From Thermodesulfomicrobium sp. WS (lineage in GTDB: Bacteria; Desulfobacterota; Desulfovibrionia; Desulfovibrionales; Desulfomicrobiaceae): 64,000 nucleotides of DNA. The stretch lies in contig NZ_AP027130.1 of the NCBI RefSeq assembly GCF_027925145.1, positions 806,001-870,000 on the forward strand, in the 5' to 3' direction. Positions 54,163-62,983 of the stretch are shown here, one piece after another. The notes under the pieces were generated by a model. The model was not told where the DNA came from and did no database searches. It was given only the letters and a program-made list of their open reading frames with translations. The first letter of the stretch is position 1. Each line of letters opens with the position of its first letter. The translations under genes were made by a program, and so were the position numbers.

Positions 54163-54603
54163 ATGTGTATCCGCCCTGCCACCCATGCCGACCTTGCTGC
54201 CATGACGGGACTCTTGGAGCAACTCTTTGGTATCGAGACAGAATTTGCCGTGGACAAAGCCAAACAAATGCGAGGGCTGGCCCTCCTGCTGGAAACCCCC
54301 AAGGCCGTGGTCCTCGTGGCGGATGTAGGTGGCAAGGTGGTGGGGATGGTAACCATGCAGACCGTGGTTTCCACTGCGGAAGGCGGTCCAGTGGGTTGGG
54401 TGGAGGACCTTGTCGTGGATGAGGCCTGGCGGGGCAAGGGCATCGGTTCGGCTTTGTTGCGGGCCATCCTCGGACTGGCCTTTGCCCGTGGTCTTTCTCG
54501 CGTCCAGCTCCTCGCCGATGCTGAGAATGCCGCTGCCTTGCTTTTTTACCACCGGCATGGGCTTCGGCGGACGCGTATGGTGTGTGTGCGCGCCGTGCCC
54601 TGA
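54163..54603 (+). CDS. GNAT-family N-acetyltransferase in nif operon
   Basis: A 146-residue acetyltransferase with the acetyl-CoA loop WRGKGIGSALLRAIL (Q/RxxGxG/A), preceded by VEDLVVDEA and followed by ADAENAAALLFYHRHGL. Substrate unknown; the placement between the ferredoxin and nifE with only two bases of spacing suggests a nitrogen-fixation-related target, perhaps a protein or cofactor intermediate, but this is speculative. Confidence 0.87.
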   Translation: MCIRPATHADLAAMTGLLEQLFGIETEFAVDKAKQMRGLALLLETPKAVVLVADVGGKVVGMVTMQTVVSTAEGGPVGWVEDLVVDEAWRGKGIGSALLRAILGLAFARGLSRVQLLADAENAAALLFYHRHGLRRTRMVCVRAVP

Positions 54604-54616
54604 CGAGGAGGTCATT

Positions 54617-55999
54617 ATGAACGCGGTACTCGAAGAACGGGCGTCTCAAGTTTGTCGCCTGGGAGAAGAGCCCTTTGCTATGGTTTGCAACCGCCCGAGT
54701 CTTGCAGGGGCCGTGAGCCAGCGGGCTTGCGTGTTTTGCGGTTCGCGGGTGGTCCTTTATCCCATCGCCGATGCCTTGCATCTGGTGCATGGGCCCATTG
54801 GTTGTGCGGTGTATACCTGGGATATTCGGGGGGCACTCTCTTCGGGCCCGCAACTCCATCGCATGAGCTTTTCCACGGATCTCAAAGAAAAGGATGTCAT
54901 TTTTGGGGGCGAGAACAAACTCGCCGCAAGTCTCGATGAGCTCATCCCCCAATATACCCCCAAGGCCGTGTTCGTGTACTCCACCTGTATTGTGGGACTC
55001 ATCGGCGACGACGTGGATGCCGTGTGTCGCAAGGCGGAGGAGCGTTTTGGCATTCCAGTCATTCCTGTGCACAGCGAAGGCTTCAAGGGGAACAAGCGCG
55101 CAGGGTATTCCGCAGCCTGCCAGGCTCTCATGCGTCTCGTGGGTAAGGGGTCCACTGAAGGAATCGGACCTCTGAGCGTCAATATCCTCGGTGACTTCAA
55201 TCTCGCCGGTGAGATTTGGATCGTGCGGGGCTATTTGGAGAAGATGGGGATCCAGGTGGTGGCGAACGTCACGGGGGATGGACGCGTGGAGGACATCCAA
55301 CGCTGCCACGGGGCGCGGCTCAATCTGGTGCAATGCTCGGGGGCGACCATGGAATTCGCCCGCATGCTTCAAGAGCGCTATGGTATTCCTTGTATCCGGG
55401 TGTCCTACCTGGGCATCGAAGACATGGCCGACTCTCTGTACAAGGTGGCAGACTTCTTTGCCGCGCAGGATCCTTCTTTGCGCGAGCGCACGGCCCAGCT
55501 GGTACGGACCGAATTGGAGTGGCTGCTGCCGCGGCTTGCAGAGCTGCGCCGCGATCTCGAAGGCAAGCGGGCAGCCCTCTACGTGGGAGGATCGTTCAAG
55601 GCCTTCTCGTTGGTCAAGGCGTTCCGTCACCTGGGCATGCAGTCGGTAGTCGTGGGTTCGCAGACGGGTACCACTGAAGAGTACGAGGAACTCGCCGGCA
55701 TCTGTGATCCGGGAACCATCCTCGTGGATGATGCCAATCCTTTGGAGCTCGCCGCGTTTCTCGAGGAGAAAAAGGTAGATGTATTCGTTGGAGGGGTCAA
55801 AGAGCGACCCATCGCCTACAAGTTGGGAATTGGCTTTTGCGATCACAACCATGAGCGTAAAATCGCTCTGGAAGGATTCGTTGGTATGTATAACTTTGCA
55901 AAGGAAGTACATGCATCTACCATGAGTTCTGTTTGGAAAATTATGCCACGCAAAGGATATAAACCTCCTTTTCTCGATAAGGAGGGTTGCCATGTCTGA
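54617..55999 (+). CDS. nifE: NifE, FeMo-cofactor scaffold alpha-like subunit
   Basis: NifD paralogue forming the NifEN scaffold where NifB-co becomes FeMo-co (460 residues). Conserved cysteines in QRACVFCGSR, GPIGCAVYTWD and STCIVGLIGDD; the Cys corresponding to the NifD cofactor ligand is in NLVQCSGATMEFARM. GAGGAGG precedes the ATG. Its 3' part (from about 55790) turns abruptly AT-rich. The nifN start overlaps its end by eight bases. Confidence 0.95.
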   Translation: MNAVLEERASQVCRLGEEPFAMVCNRPSLAGAVSQRACVFCGSRVVLYPIADALHLVHGPIGCAVYTWDIRGALSSGPQLHRMSFSTDLKEKDVIFGGENKLAASLDELIPQYTPKAVFVYSTCIVGLIGDDVDAVCRKAEERFGIPVIPVHSEGFKGNKRAGYSAACQALMRLVGKGSTEGIGPLSVNILGDFNLAGEIWIVRGYLEKMGIQVVANVTGDGRVEDIQRCHGARLNLVQCSGATMEFARMLQERYGIPCIRVSYLGIEDMADSLYKVADFFAAQDPSLRERTAQLVRTELEWLLPRLAELRRDLEGKRAALYVGGSFKAFSLVKAFRHLGMQSVVVGSQTGTTEEYEELAGICDPGTILVDDANPLELAAFLEEKKVDVFVGGVKERPIAYKLGIGFCDHNHERKIALEGFVGMYNFAKEVHASTMSSVWKIMPRKGYKPPFLDKEGCHV

Positions 56000-57326
56000 G
56001 TATGTGTCTACAATAAATGCATGCAAAATGTGTATGCCGATTGGTGCTGCTCTGGCATTCCGTGGTATCGATGGATGTATTCCATATATTCATGGTTCTC
56101 AAGGATGTGCCACATATATGCGACGGTATATCATCAGCCATTTTCGAGAGCCAATCGACATTGCGTCTTCTTCGATGGACGAGAAAGCTGCTGTGCATGG
56201 TGGAGGTCCGAATTTCAAGAAGGGCATCCTCAATGTCATGCGCAAATATAATCCTCAATTGGTAGGGGTAGCCACCACCTGTCTGACAGAAACCATTGGC
56301 GAAGATGTTCCTCGTCTGGTGCAGGAGTTTCGGGAGGAGTTTGCAGATCTTCCCTTGCCAGAGATCGTGACCGCCTCCACCCCCAGCTATTCCGGGACCC
56401 ATATCGATGGCTGGCATGCGGCCTTGCAGGCGGTGGTGAATGGCGTGGCCCAGCCCGTCGATTCCCATGGGGGAGTGACGCTTATGCCGGGATTTCTCTC
56501 TCCTGCGGATCATCGTTGGTTCAAGGAGTTGGGCGCGCGCATGGGGCTTGCGCTGACCCTCCTGCCCGACTTCAGTGACGTGCTCGACGGCCCGACCTGG
56601 GAGACCTATCAGCCCCTGGCTCCGGGAGGGACTCCCATGGAGGCCATTCGGCGCATGGCGGGGGCCTGCGCTACGGTGGAGCTTGGTGTGCCGCACCGTC
56701 TTTCTCCAGCCCAGTCTCTGGAGCAGCGTTTGGGCACGCCTGCACGCTTTACGGACACGCCCATCGGCCTTCGGGCCACCGACCGCTTTCTCGGCGTGCT
56801 CACGGAGTTGGGCGGGTGCGTGGCCCCGCGGGAGGTAGCTGCCCGGGGCCGGCTTTTGGACGCCCTGGTGGACGGCCATAAGTATGTCTTCGGCAAGCGG
56901 GTTGTGGTCTACGGCGAGGAGGAACTGGCCGTGGGAGTAACGGCATTCTTGGCCGAGATGGGAGCTCGACCGGTGCTCGTGGCCACGGGTGGCGCGAGCG
57001 CTACCCTGGCCGATCGTGTCCGTGCCGTCGTAGACGGGCTGTGTCCTTTGCCCGAAGTGCGCACCGAGGCCGACTTCCATCAAATCGAGGAAGAAGCCAA
57101 TTCCATGGAGCCGGATTTTCTCGTGGGCCACAGCAAAGGATACAAGCTTGCGCGTTCTCGTGGCATCCCGTTGATCCGTCTTGGATTTCCCATTCACGAT
57201 CGGTTTGGAGGACAGCGTCTTTTGTGCGTGGGCTATGATGGTGCCCTGGAGCTTTATGATCGTATCGTCAACGCCCTGCTGGCCCAGAGTCAAGATGCAT
57301 CTCCGGTAGGATATTGGTATCTTTAG
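55992..57326 (+). CDS. nifN: NifN, FeMo-cofactor scaffold beta-like subunit
   Basis: NifK paralogue, partner of NifE (444 residues). NACKMCMPIGAALAFRGID, HGSQGCATYMRR and ATTCLTETIGED mark the cluster-binding region. It is a free-standing protein, not fused to NifB. AAGGAGG lies inside the end of nifE, giving tight coupling. The first 250 bases are AT-rich, the rest GC-rich like the surrounding genome. Confidence 0.94.
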   Translation: MSEYVSTINACKMCMPIGAALAFRGIDGCIPYIHGSQGCATYMRRYIISHFREPIDIASSSMDEKAAVHGGGPNFKKGILNVMRKYNPQLVGVATTCLTETIGEDVPRLVQEFREEFADLPLPEIVTASTPSYSGTHIDGWHAALQAVVNGVAQPVDSHGGVTLMPGFLSPADHRWFKELGARMGLALTLLPDFSDVLDGPTWETYQPLAPGGTPMEAIRRMAGACATVELGVPHRLSPAQSLEQRLGTPARFTDTPIGLRATDRFLGVLTELGGCVAPREVAARGRLLDALVDGHKYVFGKRVVVYGEEELAVGVTAFLAEMGARPVLVATGGASATLADRVRAVVDGLCPLPEVRTEADFHQIEEEANSMEPDFLVGHSKGYKLARSRGIPLIRLGFPIHDRFGGQRLLCVGYDGALELYDRIVNALLAQSQDASPVGYWYL

Positions 57327-57345
57327 CCCATAAGGAACGGTCATC

Positions 57346-58608
57346 ATGTGCAGGCAAAAAGATCGTAGCGTACATCCATGCTTTGAAAAAAAATCCGCAT
57401 GCTCTGTTGGGCGCGTCCATTTGCCAGTGGCTCCCACATGTAACATTCAGTGTAATTACTGCGATAGGAAGCATGATTGCATCAATGAATCCCGTCCAGG
57501 AGTGACGAGTGCGGTGCTCTCCCCCACGCAAGCCAGTGCCTATTTGGACATGGTTCTTGAACGGGAGCCGCGTATCCGGGTGGTGGGGATTGCGGGTCCG
57601 GGGGATCCGCTGGCCGAGCCTTCCCGAACGCTGGAGACCATCCGTCTCGTGGCGCAGGCCCATCCTGAGTTGTTGTTCTGCCTTTCCACCAATGGGCTGG
57701 GGCTTCCTGATGTCGTGGATGACTTGGCGGATTTGGGCGTGACCCACGCGACCGTGACCGTCAATGCCGTGGACCCGAAAGTGGGAAGCCAGATCTACCG
57801 GTGGGTGCGTTTTGCCAAGCGTGTCTACCGCGGTGAGGAAGGGGCCCGGCTGCTTTTCTCCCGGCAGGAAGAGGGGATCCGCCGTCTCAAGGAGCGGGGG
57901 ATGACCGTGAAAGTGAACACCATCGTTATCCCTACGGTCAATGAGAACCATGTGCTCGAGGTCTCGCGCTGGGCCGCGGGCCTTGGTGTCGACATCCAGA
58001 ATTTGCTCCCGCTGTGTCCAGCTGCCCAGACCCCCTTTGCTGCCTTGGGCGAGCCCGAGGAGCATTTGGTGGAGGCGTTGCGGAACGAGGCCTCGGCCTT
58101 GCTGCCTCAGATGCGCCATTGCCAGCGCTGTCGTGCAGATGCCGTGGGGCTTCTCCATGCGGATCAGTCTCGGGACTTGGCCCCGGTACTGCGGCAAGTG
58201 GCTCATGGCCCAGCCGTGTCGCGCCCATACGTAGCCGTGGCCAGCCGGGAGGGGCTTTTGGTCAATCAGCATTTGGGCGAAGCAGCTGCCTTTCAGATTT
58301 GGCAGCCAGGACAATCGCCGCGCCTGGTGGCGACACGGCCCGCGCCGGAACCCGGCGGGGGCGATGGCCGGTGGCGGCAGATGGCGCAGGTTTTGGGTGA
58401 TTGCAGTGCGGTGTTGGTCCGGGCCGCAGGGGCGCGCCCCAAGGAAGTTCTCAGCCAGCAAGGCATCACCGTGTATGAGGTGGAGGGGCTGGTGCGGGAC
58501 GTACTTGCGGCCTATGCCGAAGGCCAAGACATGGGCGCATTCCGGCCCTGTTCCGGTACGGGATGTCGTGGCGCGTTGGGGGGAGGAGGCGTTGGATGCG
58601 GGGCCTAA
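57346..58608 (+). CDS. nifB: NifB, radical SAM FeMo-co precursor synthase with NifX-like tail
   Basis: Builds NifB-co, the 8Fe-9S-C precursor. Radical-SAM cysteines are in PTCNIQCNYCDRKHDC; GIAGPGDPLAEP and the extra cluster ligands (HRCRQC-like RHCQRCRADAVG) follow. From about residue 285 a C-terminal NifX/NafY-like domain begins (RPYVAVASREGLLVNQHLGEAAAFQIW), which may carry the precursor to NifEN; no separate nifX is present. AAGGAAC precedes the ATG. The tail is Gly/Cys-rich. Confidence 0.95.
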   Translation: MCRQKDRSVHPCFEKKSACSVGRVHLPVAPTCNIQCNYCDRKHDCINESRPGVTSAVLSPTQASAYLDMVLEREPRIRVVGIAGPGDPLAEPSRTLETIRLVAQAHPELLFCLSTNGLGLPDVVDDLADLGVTHATVTVNAVDPKVGSQIYRWVRFAKRVYRGEEGARLLFSRQEEGIRRLKERGMTVKVNTIVIPTVNENHVLEVSRWAAGLGVDIQNLLPLCPAAQTPFAALGEPEEHLVEALRNEASALLPQMRHCQRCRADAVGLLHADQSRDLAPVLRQVAHGPAVSRPYVAVASREGLLVNQHLGEAAAFQIWQPGQSPRLVATRPAPEPGGGDGRWRQMAQVLGDCSAVLVRAAGARPKEVLSQQGITVYEVEGLVRDVLAAYAEGQDMGAFRPCSGTGCRGALGGGGVGCGA

Positions 58609-58631
58609 CACACGTTTTTTGGGGCGGAATC

Positions 58632-59402
58632 ATGAGGACGTTGATGGTGGCCGGCATGGTGATGGGGTTTGCGTGGGTATGCGCGGCTGAGGAAAGGCCT
58701 ATGGTGGCGGCCGCAGCGAGCCTCAAGTTTGCGTTCAGCGAAGTGGCGGAAGAGTTCCAGCGGCAAACGGGGATGTCGGTGCGTCTGAATTTTGGTTCTT
58801 CAGGGAATTTCCGCCGGCAGATTCTTCAGGGGGCCCCGTATGAGGTCTTTTTTTCGGCCGATGAGGAAAACGTCCTGGCGCTCCACGCACAAGGCTTTGC
58901 CGTGGATGCGGGCAGAACCTATGCCCGGGGGCGGGTGGTCCTCTTGGGGCATTCGTTGGGCCTTTTGGGTGTGGGGGCAGACCTTTCCGGCATGGTCGAG
59001 GCGGTTAGGAGTCACAAAATCACGCATTTTGCCATCGCCAATCCCGAACATGTCCCATACGGCATGCGCGCGCAGGAGATCTTGCGCCGCTTGGGAGTGT
59101 GGGAGGAAATTCAGCCCCGGTTGGTCGTTGGAGAAAATGTGGGGCAGGCCGCCCAATTCATCCTCGAGGGTGGCGCTGACGCTGGTCTTGTCCCTCTTGC
59201 TTTGGTGCTTTCTCCTTCTCTGGCGGGTAAGGGTGAGTACGTCTTGGTGCCGGAGCAGTGGCATACGCCGCTCCTCCAACGCGGTGTGCTGCTCAAGGGG
59301 GCAGGGCCTGTCGCCCAAGCGTTCTACCAGTTTGTCTTTTCCGCCAAGGCGCGGGAGATCCTGGAGCGTTACGGCTTCGTGCCCTTGGGGGGTGGATCTT
59401 GA
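58632..59402 (+). CDS. modA: ModA, molybdate-binding protein
   Basis: Periplasmic molybdate receptor of 256 residues. Signal peptide MRTLMVAGMVMGFAWVCAAEE, then VAAAASLKFAFSEVAEEF, FGSSGNFRRQI and FFSADEENVLAL, the Ser-rich oxyanion-binding pattern of ModA; IANPEHVPYG is another family block. It starts 23 bases after nifB and overlaps modB by one base, tying Mo uptake to nitrogen-fixation expression. Confidence 0.93.
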   Translation: MRTLMVAGMVMGFAWVCAAEERPMVAAAASLKFAFSEVAEEFQRQTGMSVRLNFGSSGNFRRQILQGAPYEVFFSADEENVLALHAQGFAVDAGRTYARGRVVLLGHSLGLLGVGADLSGMVEAVRSHKITHFAIANPEHVPYGMRAQEILRRLGVWEEIQPRLVVGENVGQAAQFILEGGADAGLVPLALVLSPSLAGKGEYVLVPEQWHTPLLQRGVLLKGAGPVAQAFYQFVFSAKAREILERYGFVPLGGGS

Positions 59403-60067
59403 TGGATTGGTCGGCCCTTGTCCTTTCGTTGGAGATCGCTGGGAGCACGGTACTGATACTTGTGCCGGTGGGAATGGTCTTTGGACGGCTTTTGGCGTGG
59501 CGCTCGTTTCCTGGCAAGAGCCTGGTACTGGCGGCGATCAACCTCCCGTTGCTCCTGCCCCCTACGGTGATGGGGTTTTACCTCCTTCAGACGTTGGGGC
59601 GGAATACGCCCGTGGGCCGCATGGCGGAACAGATCCTCGGCCATCCTTTAGTGTTTCATTTTTCGGGGCTGGTATTGGCGTCGTGCCTGACCAACATCCC
59701 TTTTGCCATCCAGCCGGTGCAGCGGGCCTTGATGGCGATCCCCCGCGAGGTGCTCGAGGCGGCGGCGTGCTGCGGCATGGGTCCGTGGCAACGAGTGTGG
59801 CGGGTGGAGCTCCCTTTGGCATGGCCAGGGCTTGTCTCGGCCGTGGCCTTGGTGGCGGCGCACTGCCTTGGTGAGTTTGGCGTGGTGCTTATGATGGGAG
59901 GCAACATCCCGGGGCAGACGCGCACCATGTCCATTGCCATCTATGAACGTATTCAGGCCTTTGACGAGGCTGGGGCCGCCTTGCTGGCGGCGACGCTTTT
60001 GGGGATGTCGCTTGTTGTTCTTGCCATTCTCTTTGGAGTGGATCGTGGACGAGCAACAAGGCCTTGA
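59402..60067 (+). CDS. modB: ModB, molybdate ABC permease
   Basis: Inner-membrane permease of 221 residues with five to six helices. NLPLLLPPTVMGFYLL and the EAA loop VLEAAACCGMGPWQRVWRVELPLAWPGLVSA are typical ModB segments, as is GEFGVVLMMGGNIPGQTRT. It begins at the ATG inside the modA stop (TGATG) and ends 23 bases inside modC. Confidence 0.93.
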   Translation: MDWSALVLSLEIAGSTVLILVPVGMVFGRLLAWRSFPGKSLVLAAINLPLLLPPTVMGFYLLQTLGRNTPVGRMAEQILGHPLVFHFSGLVLASCLTNIPFAIQPVQRALMAIPREVLEAAACCGMGPWQRVWRVELPLAWPGLVSAVALVAAHCLGEFGVVLMMGGNIPGQTRTMSIAIYERIQAFDEAGAALLAATLLGMSLVVLAILFGVDRGRATRP

Positions 60068-61127
60068 GGTGCGGGTTCGTTGCAGCGCGCCGATCCCGCT
60101 GGCGGTGGAGCTGCGGTGCCCTGCAGGACAGACCATGGCAGTGGTGGGACCTTCAGGGTGCGGCAAGACGAGCTTATTGCGGGTGGTTGCCGGCTTTTTC
60201 CGGGTGTCTGGAGCTCGCGTGGTGTGTCTGGGGGAGGTGTGGCAGGACGGTCGCCGCTGGCTGCCGACCCACCAGCGCGCTGTGGGTATGGTCTTTCAGT
60301 CCTATGCCCTCTTCCCCCATCGGAGTGTGCTGGAAAACGTGCTCGCGGCCCAAGGCGTTGGGGGAAAGGCGGGGGCGCTGGAGTATCTTGCCCAGGTGGG
60401 GCTTGCGGGCTTGGAGGATCGGTATCCCCATCAGCTCTCGGGTGGCCAGCGCCAGCGGGTAGCCCTGGCGCGCGCTTTGGCCCGGAGGCCTCGGGTGCTT
60501 TTGCTCGACGAGCCGTTTTCTGCCGTGGATGGGCCCATGCGGCGCAGCCTGCACGACTTGATGCGTACTTTGGGGAGCATGGTGCGTGTCCCGTGCCTTC
60601 TCGTCACGCATGATGTCGAGGAGGCCCGTCGGTTGGCCCAGCAGATGCTGGTTATGGATCAAGGGCAAGCGCTCCAGGTGGGCCCCCCGGAGGAGGTCCT
60701 GCGGGCTCCGGCCTCGTTGCAGGTGGCGCGGGTGTTGGGTCTTGCCAATGTATTGCCTGCGGAAGTGGCTGGGAGCGAGGCGGCGGGACTTGTGCTTCGC
60801 GCCGGGGCGATCACGGTGGTTTCCGGAACGAAGCGGCGGTTTCGGCATGGGGCGCCTGTCTTGTGGCACGTCCCTCCTGCCGAGGTATCCGTGGTGCCTG
60901 AAGGCGAGCCGGCGTGCCGCTACCACCGCGGTCCCTTGGTGGCATTGGAGGTGTGTGCCGTGGATGTGCTTCCTCCGGTGGTACGGGTGCTGCTGCGTTG
61001 GCCAGGAGGAGGCGTCGTGGAATCCGAATCCACTCATCCGGCCCTGCGCCAGCGGCCGCCGCAGCCCGGGACCACGGTGCGTGTGTGTCTGCCGCCCTCA
61101 GCGATCCACGTGTTCCCCGCCCCGTGA
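60045..61127 (+). CDS. modC: ModC, molybdate ABC ATPase
   Basis: ATPase of the Mo importer, 360 residues. Walker A GPSGCGKTSLL, Q-loop FQSYALFPHRSV, signature LSGGQRQRVALARAL and Walker B LLLDEPFSAVD. The C-terminal 130 residues resemble a MOP/TOBE oxyanion-sensing domain. The GTG at 60045 follows GGAG; it overlaps modB by 23 bases. Its 3' end overlaps nifA convergently by 30 bases, so the operon and its activator meet tail-to-tail. Confidence 0.9.
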   Translation: MDEQQGLEVRVRCSAPIPLAVELRCPAGQTMAVVGPSGCGKTSLLRVVAGFFRVSGARVVCLGEVWQDGRRWLPTHQRAVGMVFQSYALFPHRSVLENVLAAQGVGGKAGALEYLAQVGLAGLEDRYPHQLSGGQRQRVALARALARRPRVLLLDEPFSAVDGPMRRSLHDLMRTLGSMVRVPCLLVTHDVEEARRLAQQMLVMDQGQALQVGPPEEVLRAPASLQVARVLGLANVLPAEVAGSEAAGLVLRAGAITVVSGTKRRFRHGAPVLWHVPPAEVSVVPEGEPACRYHRGPLVALEVCAVDVLPPVVRVLLRWPGGGVVESESTHPALRQRPPQPGTTVRVCLPPSAIHVFPAP

Positions 61128-62669
61128 GGCAATGGCTTCGAGCCGCTTGCGGGCCACGAACGTTTCCAGACCATATTTGCGCAGGCGATATCCCAGCTGC
61201 CTGGGCGTGATCCCGAGTTCTCGGGCTGCCTGCTGCTGAATCCAATGGCAGCGTTCCAAGGCGGCCAAGAGTTCCCGCTGCTCCATCTCCTGGAGCGAAC
61301 CCGGCGTGGGGGAAGGAGCCGGACTGGAAACCACTTGCTCTGGGGCGAGGCGGAGCAATGGCCGCAGGCGTGCTGCCGTCACCGGGGTGCCGTCATTGAG
61401 GATGATCAGCCGCTCCACGAGGTTTTCCATCTCCCGCACGTTCCCTGGCCAGAAGTAGCCTTCGAGGAGGTGGAGGGCTTCGGCCGTGAAGGACAGAGAC
61501 CGTCCATATTCTTGCTCTGCCCGGTGCTGGAAATGGGCAAGCAGGGGCAGGATGTCTTCCGGGCGTTCGCGCAAGGCGGGCACGTGGATGGGGAAGACGT
61601 TGATGCGGTAGAAGAGGTCGTTGCGAAACTGGCCGGCGCGGACCAATTCTTCCAAGTCGCGGTTGGTGGCGCTGATGATACGGACATCCACCTTGCGGGT
61701 AGCATTACTCCCGAGACGCTCCATCTCTCGCTCCTGGAGGACGCGCAGCAGCTTGGATTGCAGTGGCAGCGGGAGTTCTCCAATTTCGTCCAGAAAGATG
61801 GTCCCTCCGTGGGCTTCCTCAAATCGCCCCGGTCGGGATGCCGTGGCGCCGGTAAAAGCCCCTTTCTCGTGCCCGAAGAGTTCCGATTCCAAGAGGTTCT
61901 CCGGGATGGCGGCGCAATTCACCTTGACGAACGGCCGTTGGGCTCGATCCGAGAGATCATGGATGATGCGCGCCACGAGGGTTTTTCCCGTGCCGGATTC
62001 TCCTAAGAGGAGCACTGTGGCCCGCGTGGGGGCTACGCGCTCGATCATGTCTTCGACCTCACGCAGACGGGAGCTCTTGCCGATGAGGCTTGGACCTCCG
62101 GTCTCTCGGGACAGTTGAGAGCGCAGCCGGAGATTTTCTTGCTCGAGAGTGTGGAGCTTTTTTTGTACATTTTTGTGAAGAGCAAGGATGCGGGAAAGGA
62201 GGGTGGCGACGATGGAAAGGGTGCGGGCGTCGGCCTCCAGGCGTTCCGGGTCGGGGTAGGCTCGGTCCGCACTCAGGACTCCTATGGGCTCGCCATGCAG
62301 GAGGATGGGGACTCCAATGAAGGCGAGAGGGATGTCCTGGGGCCGCCGGGATCCGGTCTTGTCTAAAAACAGCGGTTCGGTGGTGATGTCCGGTACCACG
62401 AAGGCTTGGCGCTGGCGAAAGATGGCGCCGGTAACGCCTTCGTCGAGGCGGTAGATGCCCCGTTGGCGTTCTTCTGGGGTGAGACCGTGGGATCGGGAAA
62501 TGGCGAGACGGCGAGTGCGCTCATCGTAGAGGGTGATGGTGATACGCAAAAGCCCCAAGGTGGTCGCCAGGGTTTCCAGGACCGCCTCCAGGGTGTTTCC
62601 CAGATCCATGGCCTGGTCGATGTGGGTGGCGATGCGCAGAAGCACATCGAGGTCTTGGTTGGCATCCAT
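61098..62669 (-). CDS. nifA: NifA, sigma-54 activator of nitrogen fixation
   Basis: About 523 residues. N-terminal GAF domain (DLDVLLRIATHIDQAMD to about residue 160), AAA+ domain with Walker A GESGTGKT, sigma-54 loop GAFTGATAS and FLDEIGELP, then a Fis-type HTH (QQAARELGITPRQLGYRLRKYG). This is the NifA layout; it should drive the 49151 promoter. The start at ATG 62669 gives the expected GAF length; a GTG two codons earlier is equally possible and no clear ribosome site is seen. Its 5' flank is the right-hand repeat. Confidence 0.9.
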   Translation of the reverse strand: MDANQDLDVLLRIATHIDQAMDLGNTLEAVLETLATTLGLLRITITLYDERTRRLAISRSHGLTPEERQRGIYRLDEGVTGAIFRQRQAFVVPDITTEPLFLDKTGSRRPQDIPLAFIGVPILLHGEPIGVLSADRAYPDPERLEADARTLSIVATLLSRILALHKNVQKKLHTLEQENLRLRSQLSRETGGPSLIGKSSRLREVEDMIERVAPTRATVLLLGESGTGKTLVARIIHDLSDRAQRPFVKVNCAAIPENLLESELFGHEKGAFTGATASRPGRFEEAHGGTIFLDEIGELPLPLQSKLLRVLQEREMERLGSNATRKVDVRIISATNRDLEELVRAGQFRNDLFYRINVFPIHVPALRERPEDILPLLAHFQHRAEQEYGRSLSFTAEALHLLEGYFWPGNVREMENLVERLIILNDGTPVTAARLRPLLRLAPEQVVSSPAPSPTPGSLQEMEQRELLAALERCHWIQQQAARELGITPRQLGYRLRKYGLETFVARKRLEAIASRGGEHVDR

Positions 62670-62803
62670 GTCCACGGCAAAGCAAAGCGAGTGCCAGGAG
62701 GTGAAGGTATCGGTGGCGTCAGGAGCGATGCTGGAGACGGATATTTTTTTACAAAAATGAATAAATTTATGCGGCGTGTTGCGGGAAGTGGGGTGTTCCG
62801 GCC
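62670..62803. other. nifA leader region, AT-rich in part
   Basis: Between nifA and the repeat copy. Contains an AT-rich block (62745-62770) that could hold the nifA promoter; I could not pick a convincing -35/-10 pair or a -24/-12 element. Confidence 0.35.
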
Positions 62804-62845
62804 GACCAAGAGGGCGAGACGGACAGGAAAAGACACGTGGCGCAC
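62804..62845 (-). pseudogene. First codons of a chemoreceptor gene (remnant)
   Basis: GTG at 62845 behind GGAGG reads [14 protein letters not shown], 13 of 14 residues equal to the intact chemoreceptor at 47436. Homology then stops and an unrelated reading frame continues toward nifA. It is the broken partner of the intact gene at the left end of the island. Confidence 0.75.
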
Positions 62846-62983
62846 GCAGGCCTCCGTGACGTTGGGTGCGCCGATGCTGCCGCAGGGCGGTGGTGGTTTG
62901 GTGGCGGCAAGATGTCGGGGTGGTTACCGGCGTCCTGTGTGCTCCAGGCGTTTTTCCCAGAGCGCCGCTGCCGCGAGGGCGAG
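62804..62983. repeat. Right copy of 180-bp direct repeat flanking the nif island
   Basis: Counterpart of 47395-47574 in the same orientation, 15409 bases away. It spans the 3' end of the intact MFS gene, the spacer and the start of the lost chemoreceptor gene. Confidence 0.9.

Noticed and set aside
50822-57326. Alternative (vanadium or iron-only) nitrogenase
   Set aside because: No vnfG/anfG delta subunit is present; NifD/K plus nifE, nifN, nifV and modABC indicate the molybdenum enzyme.
62363-62845. 160-codon frame continuing from the chemoreceptor start fragment
   Set aside because: After 14 codons homology ends and the frame runs antiparallel in register over nifA sequence on the same strand; it is a chance extension of a remnant.
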